Source: Acetobacteraceae bacterium (GTDB taxonomy: Bacteria > Pseudomonadota > Alphaproteobacteria > Acetobacterales > Acetobacteraceae). Taken from it: a stretch of DNA of 64,000 bases. Under the pieces are notes generated by a model. That model worked only from the letters and a program-made list of their open reading frames with translations, searched no databases and was not told the origin of the DNA. Shown here piece after piece: positions 35,412 to 44,553 of this stretch. The DNA lies in the NCBI GenBank assembly GCA_003164135.1, contig PLSD01000004.1:1-64000 (forward strand), in the 5' to 3' direction. A program made the translations under genes and the position numbers. Position 1 is the first letter of the stretch. Each line of letters starts with the position of its first letter.

Positions 35412-38400
35412 GCCGACCAGCCTCAGTCTCCCGTCTCGAAGCCGGGGGCAAAGCCGAACACCCCGGATGCGAAGGATGATCTGAAGACGCTGCCGCTGCC
35501 GGAGGTGGAGAAGCGGCTGGAAACCTCGGCGGACGGCCTCACCCAGGCCGAGGCGGAAAAACGGCTGACCAAATACGGCCCGAATGAACTTGTTGAAGAG
35601 AAGCAGAACCCGCTGCTGAAATTCCTCAGCTATTTCTGGGGCCCCATTCCGTGGATGATCGAGGTCGCGGTCATCCTCTCCGGGGTCGTCCGGCACTGGC
35701 CGGATTTTTTCATTATTCTGCTCCTGCTCTTGGCCAACGCCGTGGTCGGGTTCTGGGAGGAGCATGAGGCGGGCAATGCCATTGCCGCGCTGAAAGCCAA
35801 GCTAGCGATCAAGGCGCGGGTGAAGCGCGACGGCAAATGGATCAACCCGGCAGCGCGTGACCTGGTGCCGGGCGATGTCATTCGGTTACGCCTAGGCGAT
35901 ATTGTGCCAGCGGATGCACGCTTGCTGGATGGTGACCCGGTGGAAGTGGATCAATCCGCGCTGACAGGGGAATCCCTGCCGACCACACGCAAACCCGGCG
36001 AGGCGGTGTTTTCCGGCTCGATTATCCGCCAGGGCGAAATCGGCGCACTGGTCTATGCCACAGGTGAGAACACCTATTTCGGCAAGACCGCGCAGCTCGT
36101 GCAAACGGCCCATACCGTCAGCCATTTTCAACGCGCCGTCCTGAAAATCGGCAATTACCTGATCATTCTGGCGCTGGTTATGGTCGCCGTGATCATTGGC
36201 GTTTCCATTTACCGGGGCGACCCGATCCTCACCACCTTGCAGTTTGCTTTGGTACTTACCGTGGCTGCAATTCCCGTGGCAATGCCGACGGTGCTGTCCG
36301 TGACGATGGCGGTCGGCGCGCGTCTGCTCGCCAAAAAACAGGCCGTGGTGAGTCGGCTGGTGGCGATCGAGGAACTGGCGGGGGTGGATGTGCTGTGTGC
36401 GGATAAGACCGGCACGCTGACGCAGAACAAGCTGAGTCTGGGCGATCCGTTCTGCGTGAAAGATATCCAGGCCAACCAAGTGGTCCTGTACGGCGCGCTG
36501 GCATCCCGGGCAGATAATAACGACACCATCGATCTGGCCGTTCTGGCGGGCGTAAAAAACAAAGATGCGCTGAAGGACTATCAACAAACGCACTTCCAGC
36601 CCTTCGACCCGGTGCATAAGCGTACCGAGGCCACTGTGAAGGGTAAGGACGGCAAGGAATTCAAAGTTACCAAGGGTGCGCCGCAGGTCATTCTGGCGCT
36701 CGTGGACGATGCAGGGGTGAAGGACGCTGTCGATAAAGCCGTAGACGAGTTCGCGGCGCGAGGCTTTCGTTCACTGGGTGTGGCAAAGGCCGAGGGCGAC
36801 GGCAAGTGGCAGTTTATTGGCGTATTGCCGCTGTTTGACCCACCACGAGACGATGCCAAAGCCACCATCGCCGCCGCGCTGAAAATGGGCGTGACGGTAA
36901 AGATGGTGACCGGCGATGCCTTGGCGATTGCCCAGGAAACTGCCAAAAAACTGGGAATGGGCACAAATATTCTCGATGCCAGCAGTCTTGGCGATGTAAA
37001 AAAAGAGGAAAACAAAACGATCACCACGCTAATCGAGAAGGCGGATGGTTTCGCTCAGGTGTTTCCTGAGCACAAGTTTCACATTGTCGACGTGCTACAA
37101 AAGCATGGCCATATCGTCGGTATGACGGGCGACGGCGTCAATGACGCGCCGGCGCTAAAAAAAGCTGATTGCGGCATCGCGGTTTCGGGCGCGACTGACG
37201 CGGCCCGCGCCGCCGCGGCGATTGTGTTGCTGACCCCCGGCCTTTCGGTGGTCATCGACGCGATCAAGGAAAGCCGCCGCATTTTCCAGCGCATGAACAG
37301 CTACGCGATCTACCGTATCGCCGAGACGTTGCGTGTGCTGCTGTTCATGACGTCGGCCATCCTGGTCTTCAATTTTTATCCGCTGACAGCGGTCATGATT
37401 GTAATGCTGGCGCTGCTCAATGACGGCGCCATTCTGTCCATTGCATACGACAATGTGCGGTACAGGGACCAGCCCGAGGCGTGGGATATGCGCACGGTGC
37501 TGGGCATCGCCACGGCGCTGGGCGTTATCGGCCCCATCGCCGCGTTCGGGCTGTTTTATCTCGGCGACCGGGTGTTCCATCTCGACCGGCCGCATGTGCA
37601 GACGCTGATGTATCTGATGCTATCCGTGGCGGGACATCTTACGATTTTCCTGTCGCGCACGCGCGGCCCGTTCTGGTCCATACGTCCGGCGAAAATTCTA
37701 TTGGTGGCCGTATTTGGCACGCAAGCACTGGCGACGCTGATCGCGGTTTACGGACTGTTCATGACGCCGCTGGGCTGGAAATGGGCTGGCTTCGTCTGGG
37801 CCTACGCGCTGGTCTGGTTCCTCATCAATGACGGCTTGAAACTGGTTGCGTATAAGGTGCTTGATGCCACGAAAGGAGTTGTGAAGCCTAAAATCACAGC
37901 AACAGCCAAGCCTGAGGACAAGGCCGAACCTGACGCCGAGGCCAAGAACAAGCCTCAGCCAGCGGCGGAACCGCAAGCCAAAGCTGAACCCAAGCCTGAA
38001 GACAAAGCCATGGCAAAGCCCGATGGCAACGCGAAGCCTGAGGTCGGGGTCGAACCGAAGTCGGACACCGCAGAACAACCCGAACCCGAGGCCGCCGCAC
38101 CACCTGAGGCCGACGACAGGAACAAACCCAAGCCTCAGCCAGCGGTCGAACCGCAAGCCAAAGCTGACCCCAAGTCTGATGACAAAGCCGTGGTAAAGCC
38201 TGACGGCAACGCGAAGCCTGAGGTCGAGGACAAACCGAAGTCGGAGACCGTAGAACAGCCCCGGCAAGGGGACGCCGCCCCGGCTGAAGCCGATGCCAAG
38301 GACAAACCACAGCCTCAGCCGGTGGTCGAACCCGAAACTGCCCCCAAACCTGATGCCAAAACTGCCATCTCGACCCTGCTCGACACGACGCTGGGTGATG

Positions 38401-38606
38401 TTCTCTTGGCCGGTATAGTGAAAGACCCCGGGGCTGCCGGGCGGATCATCGCAGAGGCGCTCAGCCCGGCGGAAACACCTGCTGATAAAGCCGAGCCAAA
38501 GTCCGAAGATAAAGCCACGACACCGGCTGTTGCATTACCAACATCCAGCAAGTCAACGACGCCCCAAGTAAGCGACGATGACGCTCCCAAAGGAGTAAAG
38601 AAATGA
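35394..38606 (+). CDS. Plasma-membrane-type H+-exporting P-type ATPase (P3A) with repetitive C-terminal tail
   Basis: ATP-driven proton pump of the yeast Pma1/archaeal type. Residues 1-830 hold the full catalytic unit: actuator TGES ([13 protein letters not shown]), phosphorylated Asp in [11 protein letters not shown] (Asp337), [15 protein letters not shown], and ten membrane helices. It would export protons in acid and support pH homeostasis. Residues about 830-1070 are an unusual Glu/Lys/Pro/Ala-rich tail with two 60-residue tandem repeats, then a helical patch ([20 protein letters not shown]) and a Ser/Thr-rich end. The tail is not part of bacterial P3A enzymes as usually described (about 800-850 residues). 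Its ATG at 35394 is followed by another at 35400. The stop overlaps the PPK2 start (ATGA). Confidence 0.92.
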   Translation: MIMKPQADQPQSPVSKPGAKPNTPDAKDDLKTLPLPEVEKRLETSADGLTQAEAEKRLTKYGPNELVEEKQNPLLKFLSYFWGPIPWMIEVAVILSGVVRHWPDFFIILLLLLANAVVGFWEEHEAGNAIAALKAKLAIKARVKRDGKWINPAARDLVPGDVIRLRLGDIVPADARLLDGDPVEVDQSALTGESLPTTRKPGEAVFSGSIIRQGEIGALVYATGENTYFGKTAQLVQTAHTVSHFQRAVLKIGNYLIILALVMVAVIIGVSIYRGDPILTTLQFALVLTVAAIPVAMPTVLSVTMAVGARLLAKKQAVVSRLVAIEELAGVDVLCADKTGTLTQNKLSLGDPFCVKDIQANQVVLYGALASRADNNDTIDLAVLAGVKNKDALKDYQQTHFQPFDPVHKRTEATVKGKDGKEFKVTKGAPQVILALVDDAGVKDAVDKAVDEFAARGFRSLGVAKAEGDGKWQFIGVLPLFDPPRDDAKATIAAALKMGVTVKMVTGDALAIAQETAKKLGMGTNILDASSLGDVKKEENKTITTLIEKADGFAQVFPEHKFHIVDVLQKHGHIVGMTGDGVNDAPALKKADCGIAVSGATDAARAAAAIVLLTPGLSVVIDAIKESRRIFQRMNSYAIYRIAETLRVLLFMTSAILVFNFYPLTAVMIVMLALLNDGAILSIAYDNVRYRDQPEAWDMRTVLGIATALGVIGPIAAFGLFYLGDRVFHLDRPHVQTLMYLMLSVAGHLTIFLSRTRGPFWSIRPAKILLVAVFGTQALATLIAVYGLFMTPLGWKWAGFVWAYALVWFLINDGLKLVAYKVLDATKGVVKPKITATAKPEDKAEPDAEAKNKPQPAAEPQAKAEPKPEDKAMAKPDGNAKPEVGVEPKSDTAEQPEPEAAAPPEADDRNKPKPQPAVEPQAKADPKSDDKAVVKPDGNAKPEVEDKPKSETVEQPRQGDAAPAEADAKDKPQPQPVVEPETAPKPDAKTAISTLLDTTLGDVLLAGIVKDPGAAGRIIAEALSPAETPADKAEPKSEDKATTPAVALPTSSKSTTPQVSDDDAPKGVKK
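37951..38310 (+). repeat. Two 180-bp tandem repeats encoding the ATPase tail
   Basis: Units begin at 37951 and 38131, exactly 180 bases (60 codons) apart; both open with AGCCTCAGCCAGCGG and share CCGCAAGCCAAAGCTGA. They encode two Glu/Lys/Pro-rich copies such as [14 protein letters not shown] and [14 protein letters not shown], each containing PDGNAKPEV. Shorter related pieces ([11 protein letters not shown]) continue after them. The high similarity points to a fairly recent in-frame duplication. Confidence 0.85.
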
Positions 38607-39484
38607 AGATCAATACAAAGGAGTTTCGGGTCCGCGAGGGTGATGACGTCGATCTCGATAAATGGCCGACGGAAGGTAAGTCTGCGTATAAATCAAAGGA
38701 TGATTACAAGGCCGTGCTGGAAGACCACGTCGCACAATTGAGTGACCTGCAGCGGATGCATTATGCGTCGAACAGGCATGCTGTTCTGCTAATTTTTCAA
38801 GCCATGGACGCAGCCGGGAAAGACGGGGCGATCCGGCACGTGATGTCCGGTGTGAATCCGCAAGGCTGCCAGGTATTCAGCTTCAAACATCCCAGTCCCG
38901 CCGAATTGCAGCATGATTTTCTTTGGCGGACTACGCGGGATCTACCGGAGCGCGGGCGAATTGGGATTTTCAACCGCTCCTACTATGAGGAAGTGCTCAT
39001 CGTGCGCGTACATCAAGAAATTCTCCAAAGCGAGGGGCTCCCTGACGTTGGCGAGGACAAAAAAGCCATCTGGCACGACCGGTATCGCTCTATCGTTGAC
39101 CTGGAACGACATTTGCACTGCAATGGTACAAGGATCGTGAAATTCTTCCTTCATCTTTCCAAGGATGAACAGCGGAAGCGCTTCCTCGAACGGATCGACG
39201 AGCCAGAGAAAAACTGGAAGTTCAGCATGGCTGACATCGAGGAGCGCAAATTCTGGAAGGATTATATGAAGGCATACGAGAAATGTTTGAGCGCGACGAG
39301 CACCGAAGATTCGCCGTGGTATATTGTTCCCGCAGACGACAAGGAGAACGCGAGGCTCATCGTATCTCAGATTGTCGTTGATACACTCAAAGAGTTAAAA
39401 ATGAGCTATCCAAAAACGACGAAAGAACGGCACGAGGAGTTGCTGGAGATCCGAAAAAGACTAATGAAACAGCATGACCACTGA
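38603..39484 (+). CDS. ppk2: Polyphosphate kinase 2 family protein
   Basis: A 293-residue PPK2, which transfers phosphate between polyphosphate and nucleotides. Walker A is [10 protein letters not shown], the lid region is [15 protein letters not shown], and Walker B is [16 protein letters not shown]; the [15 protein letters not shown] block is also typical. The motif set resembles class III enzymes, which make ADP and ATP from AMP and polyphosphate, but class is inferred. The start overlaps the proton-ATPase stop, so ATP for the pump could come from polyphosphate through this enzyme. The downstream 39485-39768 shows no supported gene. Confidence 0.9.
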   Translation: MKINTKEFRVREGDDVDLDKWPTEGKSAYKSKDDYKAVLEDHVAQLSDLQRMHYASNRHAVLLIFQAMDAAGKDGAIRHVMSGVNPQGCQVFSFKHPSPAELQHDFLWRTTRDLPERGRIGIFNRSYYEEVLIVRVHQEILQSEGLPDVGEDKKAIWHDRYRSIVDLERHLHCNGTRIVKFFLHLSKDEQRKRFLERIDEPEKNWKFSMADIEERKFWKDYMKAYEKCLSATSTEDSPWYIVPADDKENARLIVSQIVVDTLKELKMSYPKTTKERHEELLEIRKRLMKQHDH

Positions 39485-39768
39485 CGAGGCGGAGCTCTTG
39501 ATGCAGCATAGAGGAGAAGGATAAATTGGGCCATTGGCGAGTATCCTGCTAGGCCGATTATCGCGAGGCATTCTTGCCATCCTCTCAAAGCTGCGGATGC
39601 ATTCTGGTGCGGCACCATAGCGAAGCGAGCGATGGCCGACTTACTTAAGGCAACCAAAAGTGACTGGATTCGTTTGGATTTCGGGTGCAAAAGCGAAGAA
39701 CCATTTGTTGTCAGAGAGGAACTCAATGACACGGCAGGTGCGGTTTATGAAGGAAATCAAAAGCCCAA

Positions 39769-41280
39769 TCACCCGAGTTTAACGGCGCCATCTTTGAATA
39801 GCACGACAGCGGCGATTGTCGCGGCTAGGAGTAAAAGCATTGCAAACTTCTCGTATCCATTAAACACAATTGTTAGATGCTGTTCGCGCTGTGCCCACCA
39901 GAATACGGGAACACCTATGATGTACATGACGGCAGAGAGAAGAAGGAATTGCAAACCTGCCGCATAGAGAAGCCAGATGGAATAAGCAGTGCCAAGAATG
40001 CCGGTGATGGCCGAAGCCATGCGTGTCTCACTCTTCGTTGGGTTATAATCTCGATTGCCCGAAAATTTCCAAAGAAACGCGGTACATGCAAGATATGGTG
40101 GCAGAGACATTGCGCCGGTAACAGTGATAAGCCAGATCCAGGCATTATGCGCGAACAGCACCGAGAACATCGCCATCTGCATGACAATGCTGGAAATCCA
40201 CAGAGCGGGAGCGGCCGCGTGATGGCTATTTTCAAGGGCTAGAAATTTTGGGAAGACGCCATCCTTCGCGCCCATGAGGGGTAGCTCTGCGGTCAAGATT
40301 GTCCAGGCAAGCCAGCTACTAAGCACCGCTATCAGCAGAGCCATATTAACCAATGTACCACCCCAGGACCCCACGACGGCATTCAGCACAAGCGCGGCAG
40401 ACGGATTGTTTAAGTGCGCGAGTTGAGATTGCGTCATAATCCCGAAAGGCAGCATCGAAATCAGCACGTAGAGAATAAAGCAGACCAAAAGGCCAATGAA
40501 TGTGGCTTTGCCAACATCGTTCTGAGACCGTGCCCGGTCGGACACGACGACAGCCCCCTCAATGCCAAGGAACACCCATAGGGCGACGAGCATCGTGCTC
40601 TTCATCTGGCCGAGAATACCACCAAGATGAGCTGCTTTACCCCAAAAATCGATGCTAAAATGCTCCAGCTTCACATAGGCAAACATAATGATAATGGCTG
40701 CGATCAGTCCTGTTAGTTTCAAGATGGTCGCGACTAAATTCAGCACCGCGACGCGCCTGACGCCGCTCAGTACAAGAAAACACATCACCCAAATTAAGAG
40801 TGAGCCACCAATTAGTGATGGAATGTTCTGCCCCTGGCCAAACATGGGAAAGAAATAGCCCAAAACCTGCATTGTCAGCACAGCAAAAGCGACGTTACCA
40901 AGGGCTGAACTGAGCCAGTAGCCCCAAGCCATCATGAATCCTGCGAATTTTCCAAAACCCTCGCGCGCGTAGGAGTAGATGCCAGCAGTGAGATCTGGCC
41001 GTTGATTGGCAAGGGTACGGAAAGTATTGGCAAGGAAGAACATGCCGAACAGGGTTACACCCCAGGCAATGGCAATAGCCCCAAGGCTCGCAGTTGCAGC
41101 CATATTTTGTGGCAGGTCGAATGCACCGCCGCCGATCATCGAGCTAATGACCATACCGCTCAAAAGCAGCAACCCAATCTGGCGCGATTTTGGTTTTGTC
41201 ACGGCAGGCCCTTTCTGTGCCAGGACCACGTCGTGATCGGAAGTTTTTCGCAGCGTAGAGGTCTTCCTGAACAGCATCAT
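39769..41280 (-). CDS. APC-family amino acid antiporter (second copy)
   Basis: A 503-residue, 12-helix transporter related to the antiporter at 22760-24280: the first helix has the same VISSMIGGGAFDLPQNMA motif, and both contain a WVFLGIEGAVVVSDR-like segment. It probably exchanges a basic amino acid for its decarboxylation product. It is the second gene of a leftward pair; its ATG overlaps the SulP stop (ATGA). There is no decarboxylase next to it, so it may serve the operon at 24-29 kb or handle a different substrate. Confidence 0.87.
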   Translation of the reverse strand: MMLFRKTSTLRKTSDHDVVLAQKGPAVTKPKSRQIGLLLLSGMVISSMIGGGAFDLPQNMAATASLGAIAIAWGVTLFGMFFLANTFRTLANQRPDLTAGIYSYAREGFGKFAGFMMAWGYWLSSALGNVAFAVLTMQVLGYFFPMFGQGQNIPSLIGGSLLIWVMCFLVLSGVRRVAVLNLVATILKLTGLIAAIIIMFAYVKLEHFSIDFWGKAAHLGGILGQMKSTMLVALWVFLGIEGAVVVSDRARSQNDVGKATFIGLLVCFILYVLISMLPFGIMTQSQLAHLNNPSAALVLNAVVGSWGGTLVNMALLIAVLSSWLAWTILTAELPLMGAKDGVFPKFLALENSHHAAAPALWISSIVMQMAMFSVLFAHNAWIWLITVTGAMSLPPYLACTAFLWKFSGNRDYNPTKSETRMASAITGILGTAYSIWLLYAAGLQFLLLSAVMYIIGVPVFWWAQREQHLTIVFNGYEKFAMLLLLAATIAAVVLFKDGAVKLG

Positions 41281-43001
41281 CGCGTCGTTTTCCCGAAGGC
41301 GGGAGGTGCCACAGCCGGACCGGGTAGGTCATGTGGCTGGTTACCCAAGGCGGCTCGAACGGCGTCGATAGCTTCGTGGAGAGTCGAGAAGATATGGGCT
41401 GCGCCGGCGGCGTCGGTAATGCCGTGGCGGTCAAGGTCGGCACGAAGGTAAGCGCTGACACGAGCAAAAACCATGGTGATGCTGTGATTTTCCAACTCGG
41501 TGAGCAGCTCGCGGATGGCGTGGGCGGCGGAGAAGTCGATGTCGGTAATGGCGCTGGCGTCCACAACGAACCAATGAATTTGGGTTGGGTTGTGGTCAGT
41601 CAGGGTATGCACGTCGTCGATGAAGCGGTTGTAGTTGGCGTAGAAGAGGTCCGCGCCAAAACGATAGACGATGAAACCCGGCTCGGTTTGCTCGTTTGGT
41701 ACGATGGGGGCTGGCTCCCAAATTCCCGTGGCGCTGGGCATGAGGATCGTCGTGTTGGGGCGGTAGCTATGGCGGACATGGCGAAAGAGCGAGAGGGCGA
41801 TCGCCAAGAGGATACCTTGTTCGACGCCGATACCCACAACGGCAGCTGCGGTGATGGCGGCGAGCATGAATTCACCAGGACTTTCGCGGCGAATATTCCG
41901 CAGTGCGGCGATGTCGATCATCCCGATTGCGACAGTGAAGACGATGGCACCGAGGACGCAGCGCGGGAGATATTGGAGTGGTCTGGTAAGGAAGAGCAGG
42001 ACCAACAGAACGAGCGCAGCGAAAACGAGTTGGGCGATCTGGCTGCGCGCACCAGCGCGATCCGCCATGGCGGTTTGGCTGGGGCTGCCGTTGACGACGA
42101 AGGTGCCACTGATAGCGGCGGCGGCATTGGCGGCGGCGAGACCAAGAATGTCGGCATTTTCGTCGACGGTTTCGCGGTAACGCGTGGCGAAGACGCGCGA
42201 TGTGGCAGCACTCTGCGTGATGATCATAACGAAGCATGAGGCGGCGACCGGCAGGAGCTCGAGGGTTTCACTCCAGGTGACGGCGGGTAGGCTGAACGGG
42301 GGCAGGCCACCGGAAACTGGGCCGATGATGGCGATGCCATTTGCAGCAAAGTGGAATTCGGCGCTTGCGGTGATAGTGCCAAGGACGGCAAAGAGCGGGA
42401 GCGGGACACGGGGGCTGAAGCGATTACCGAGCAGTATGGCCGCCGCGACAAAAGCAGCAAGGCTGAGTGTTGGGAGGTTGGTGCCGTGCAAAGCGCGGGC
42501 GACCTGCCAAATTTGGACGACGGTGTTGTGGGCGTGGGCGGTGAGGCCGAGCATGTCACTTAGCATGGAAATGCCGACTTGCAGTCCGACCCCGGCCAGA
42601 AATCCGACCAGGACCGTGCGAGAGAGAAAATCCGCGAGGAAGCCTAGTTTGAAGATGCGGGCCAGGAGTAGGAAGCCCGCGGTCAGTAAGGCAACCATGC
42701 TGGCAAGCGCCATATATGTCGTGGTGCCTGGTGTCGCCATTTGCGAGAGAGAGCTGAAAAGGATGGCAGCAGTGGCGCTGTCCGCGGCGACGACAAGGTG
42801 ACGGGACGAGCCGAAGGCGGCAAAACCAACCAGCGGCAACAGCACTGTATAGAGGCCGGTGATGGGCGAGGTACCAGCGATGCGGGTGTAGCCAATGACC
42901 TGCGGGATGTTCATTGAGGCCAGTGAGATACCCGCGACCGCGTTGCGGATGGTGCCGCCACGGGAGAACGGGCCTAGTCCACCGAAGAGGGGCAAGCGCA
43001 T
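41277..43001 (-). CDS. SulP-family anion transporter with STAS domain
   Basis: A 574-residue transporter, taking the ATG at 43001 because a GGAGG site stands 7 bases upstream. Residues 20-420 are the SulP membrane domain (LASMNIPQVIGYTRIAGTSP, GLYTVLLPLVGFAAFGSSR, SQTAMADRAGARSQIAQLVF). The C-terminal STAS domain spans about residues 450-560 (FYANYNRFIDDVHTLTDHNP, FVVDASAITDIDFSAAHA). SulP proteins carry sulfate, bicarbonate or other anions; the substrate is not readable here. Coupled translation with the antiporter downstream suggests a shared ion or pH role. Confidence 0.9.
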   Translation of the reverse strand: MRLPLFGGLGPFSRGGTIRNAVAGISLASMNIPQVIGYTRIAGTSPITGLYTVLLPLVGFAAFGSSRHLVVAADSATAAILFSSLSQMATPGTTTYMALASMVALLTAGFLLLARIFKLGFLADFLSRTVLVGFLAGVGLQVGISMLSDMLGLTAHAHNTVVQIWQVARALHGTNLPTLSLAAFVAAAILLGNRFSPRVPLPLFAVLGTITASAEFHFAANGIAIIGPVSGGLPPFSLPAVTWSETLELLPVAASCFVMIITQSAATSRVFATRYRETVDENADILGLAAANAAAAISGTFVVNGSPSQTAMADRAGARSQIAQLVFAALVLLVLLFLTRPLQYLPRCVLGAIVFTVAIGMIDIAALRNIRRESPGEFMLAAITAAAVVGIGVEQGILLAIALSLFRHVRHSYRPNTTILMPSATGIWEPAPIVPNEQTEPGFIVYRFGADLFYANYNRFIDDVHTLTDHNPTQIHWFVVDASAITDIDFSAAHAIRELLTELENHSITMVFARVSAYLRADLDRHGITDAAGAAHIFSTLHEAIDAVRAALGNQPHDLPGPAVAPPAFGKTTR

Positions 43002-43218
43002 CCGGATCCTCCATATTCTTTTGAAGATGCTATCAGGCCGTGGTTTAAACCCCCCTCGCGCCGAGCGCAAAGTGATCGGCGGCGGCCGATTTGGCGGGCG
43101 CCACATTCCTGATCTGTACTGAAACGGGCTGCAGACCTACACCGCCTGCCCGGAGTTCACCGGAGGATCAATCTGGTGCAGAACCTGGGCTGTTGAAACA
43201 ATGTCAAGGAGTAACGCC

Positions 43219-43735
43219 ATGCCAAAGACCATCCGGGAAGCCGTCGCCGTATTCGACACCGCCGAGGCGCTCGACGCCGCTGTCTTCGCGCTGGACACGC
43301 GTGGCTTCGACCGTACTGCGTTCTCGCTTCTGGCAAGCGAAGAGGCCGTCACCCAGAAACTGGGTCACCGTTATCAGCAGGTGAAAGAGGTCGAGGACGA
43401 TCCGAACGTACCGCGGGATACCTTCTTTTCGCGGACCTCCCGGCTTAAAGCCGAATACTTGCCCGCACCGGCCTTGCCTCGATCGGGTTCCTCATGATGG
43501 CTGGCGTCGGCAGCGGCTTGCCGGCCATCATTGCAGTCGGTGGCGGGGCTTTGATCGGCGCGGCACTCGGCCGGCTGATCCATCAGCACCACGCCACAGT
43601 TGTCAAGGAACAGCTCGCACGAGGCGGGCTGCTGCTTTGGGTGAATGTCCGCAATGCGAGCGAGGAAAAAAAGCCCTGGAGATTCTGCGCGTTCACTCCG
43701 CTCATGACGTTCATCTCCATGAGATCCCCGCATAA
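43219..43735 (+). pseudogene. General-stress-protein (GSP17M-like) membrane protein, two frameshifts
   Basis: The start (MPKTIREAVAVFDTAEALDA) follows AAGGAG and resembles the N-terminal domain of general stress protein 17M-type proteins (AVxxFDTxExLDAAVxxL). The frame breaks near 43460 (EYL then ARTGLASIGFLMMAGVGSGL with a glycine-rich membrane helix) and again in an A7 run near 43670 (EEKK then ALEILRVHSAHDVHLHEIPA), with a stop at 43733-43735. Reading through both shifts gives about 170 residues. Either the gene is decaying or the homopolymers are miscalled. A similar short remnant occurs near 50130-50190. Confidence 0.7.
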
Positions 43736-43816
43736 TGTTTTGTCCGTCAGCCCCCCAATAAATCGCATTGATGCTTGCGTCTGCCTCTGATCCTGCGTCA
43801 TTAAAAAGACGTTAGG

Positions 43817-43830
43817 TTGATCGAGATCAA
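43817..43830. promoter_or_regulatory. Perfect FNR/FixK box upstream of the phasin gene
   Basis: TTGATCGAGATCAA, an exact TTGAT-N4-ATCAA palindrome, 96 bases before the phasin ATG. No convincing -10 hexamer is evident at the class II spacing, so the promoter class is open. Confidence 0.68.
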
Positions 43831-43926
43831 GCGCCCGAGCCTCCAGCCATGCAAGGGGAACTGCCGAAAGGGCGATGTTCAGAATGTGTGTCTGAACTCG
43901 GTCGCGTAATTCGCCCGGAGGACAGA

Positions 43927-44331
43927 ATGGCAGAAGCCGCGAAAGCCGAAACGAAGACGTTTATCGAAGCGTTATCTCCTATCAATCTCGTGGAGGCGCA
44001 GAAGCACAATACCGCGTTCATCACCGAGGGGAACGAGCTCACCATGAAAACAGCCCGCGATCTGTGGGAAAGTCAGGCCGACTTGTTCCGGATCCAGGCC
44101 GAGCAAGCGACCAAGGGCCTTGTTCCCGTGAAAACCGGAGCAAGTCCTGCAGCAGCTATCGCTGAGTATTGTGATCAACAGCATGAACGAACGGCCCAAA
44201 TGGTCGCTCATATGCGCAAGACCAACGATCTGGTTCTCGATTATGGTTGGAAGGTGCTTGGAATTTATAATCAAGCCTTCAAGCAGGCCGCACAGAATTC
44301 ACAGCCATTGAGCCGTAACGCCAAGGCTTGA
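43927..44331 (+). CDS. Phasin-family PHB granule protein
   Basis: A 134-residue phasin that coats polyhydroxyalkanoate granules. I chose the ATG at 43927, after CGGAGGACAG. The protein is almost entirely amphipathic helix: NLVEAQKHNTAFITEGNELT, then RDLWESQADLFRIQAEQATK and HMRKTNDLVLDYGWKVLG, matching the phasin_2 pattern. It pairs functionally with phaC 12 kb to the left. The FNR/FixK box in front suggests granule coating is linked to oxygen limitation. Confidence 0.87.
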   Translation: MAEAAKAETKTFIEALSPINLVEAQKHNTAFITEGNELTMKTARDLWESQADLFRIQAEQATKGLVPVKTGASPAAAIAEYCDQQHERTAQMVAHMRKTNDLVLDYGWKVLGIYNQAFKQAAQNSQPLSRNAKA

Positions 44332-44553
44332 ATGTCGCGCCTTTGCCGCTCCTAAATGGACCGGGGAAAAGCGAATGAGGTGAAACGGGCACGGTGATTT
44401 CTGGCTTGATGCCGCGGAATGGGGCTGGGCTTAATGGGTGGGTGGAAGCGTGGACTGATGTGAGCTTGATCGCTGCGGAGAGAGAATCGTTGTGTCATCG
44501 CGGTACCGGAGGTTGATTGGCGTTTTGAATTTGCCACCGAGCAGGCCCGTCTG

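Noticed and set aside
39632-39967. Rightward frame opposite the second antiporter's 3' end
   Set aside because: Most of it is antisense to the antiporter; the non-overlapping part is short and unlike any known protein.
43192-43206. TTGA-N7-TCAA before the stress-protein pseudogene
   Set aside because: Spacer one base too long; half-sites lack the T and A next to the core.
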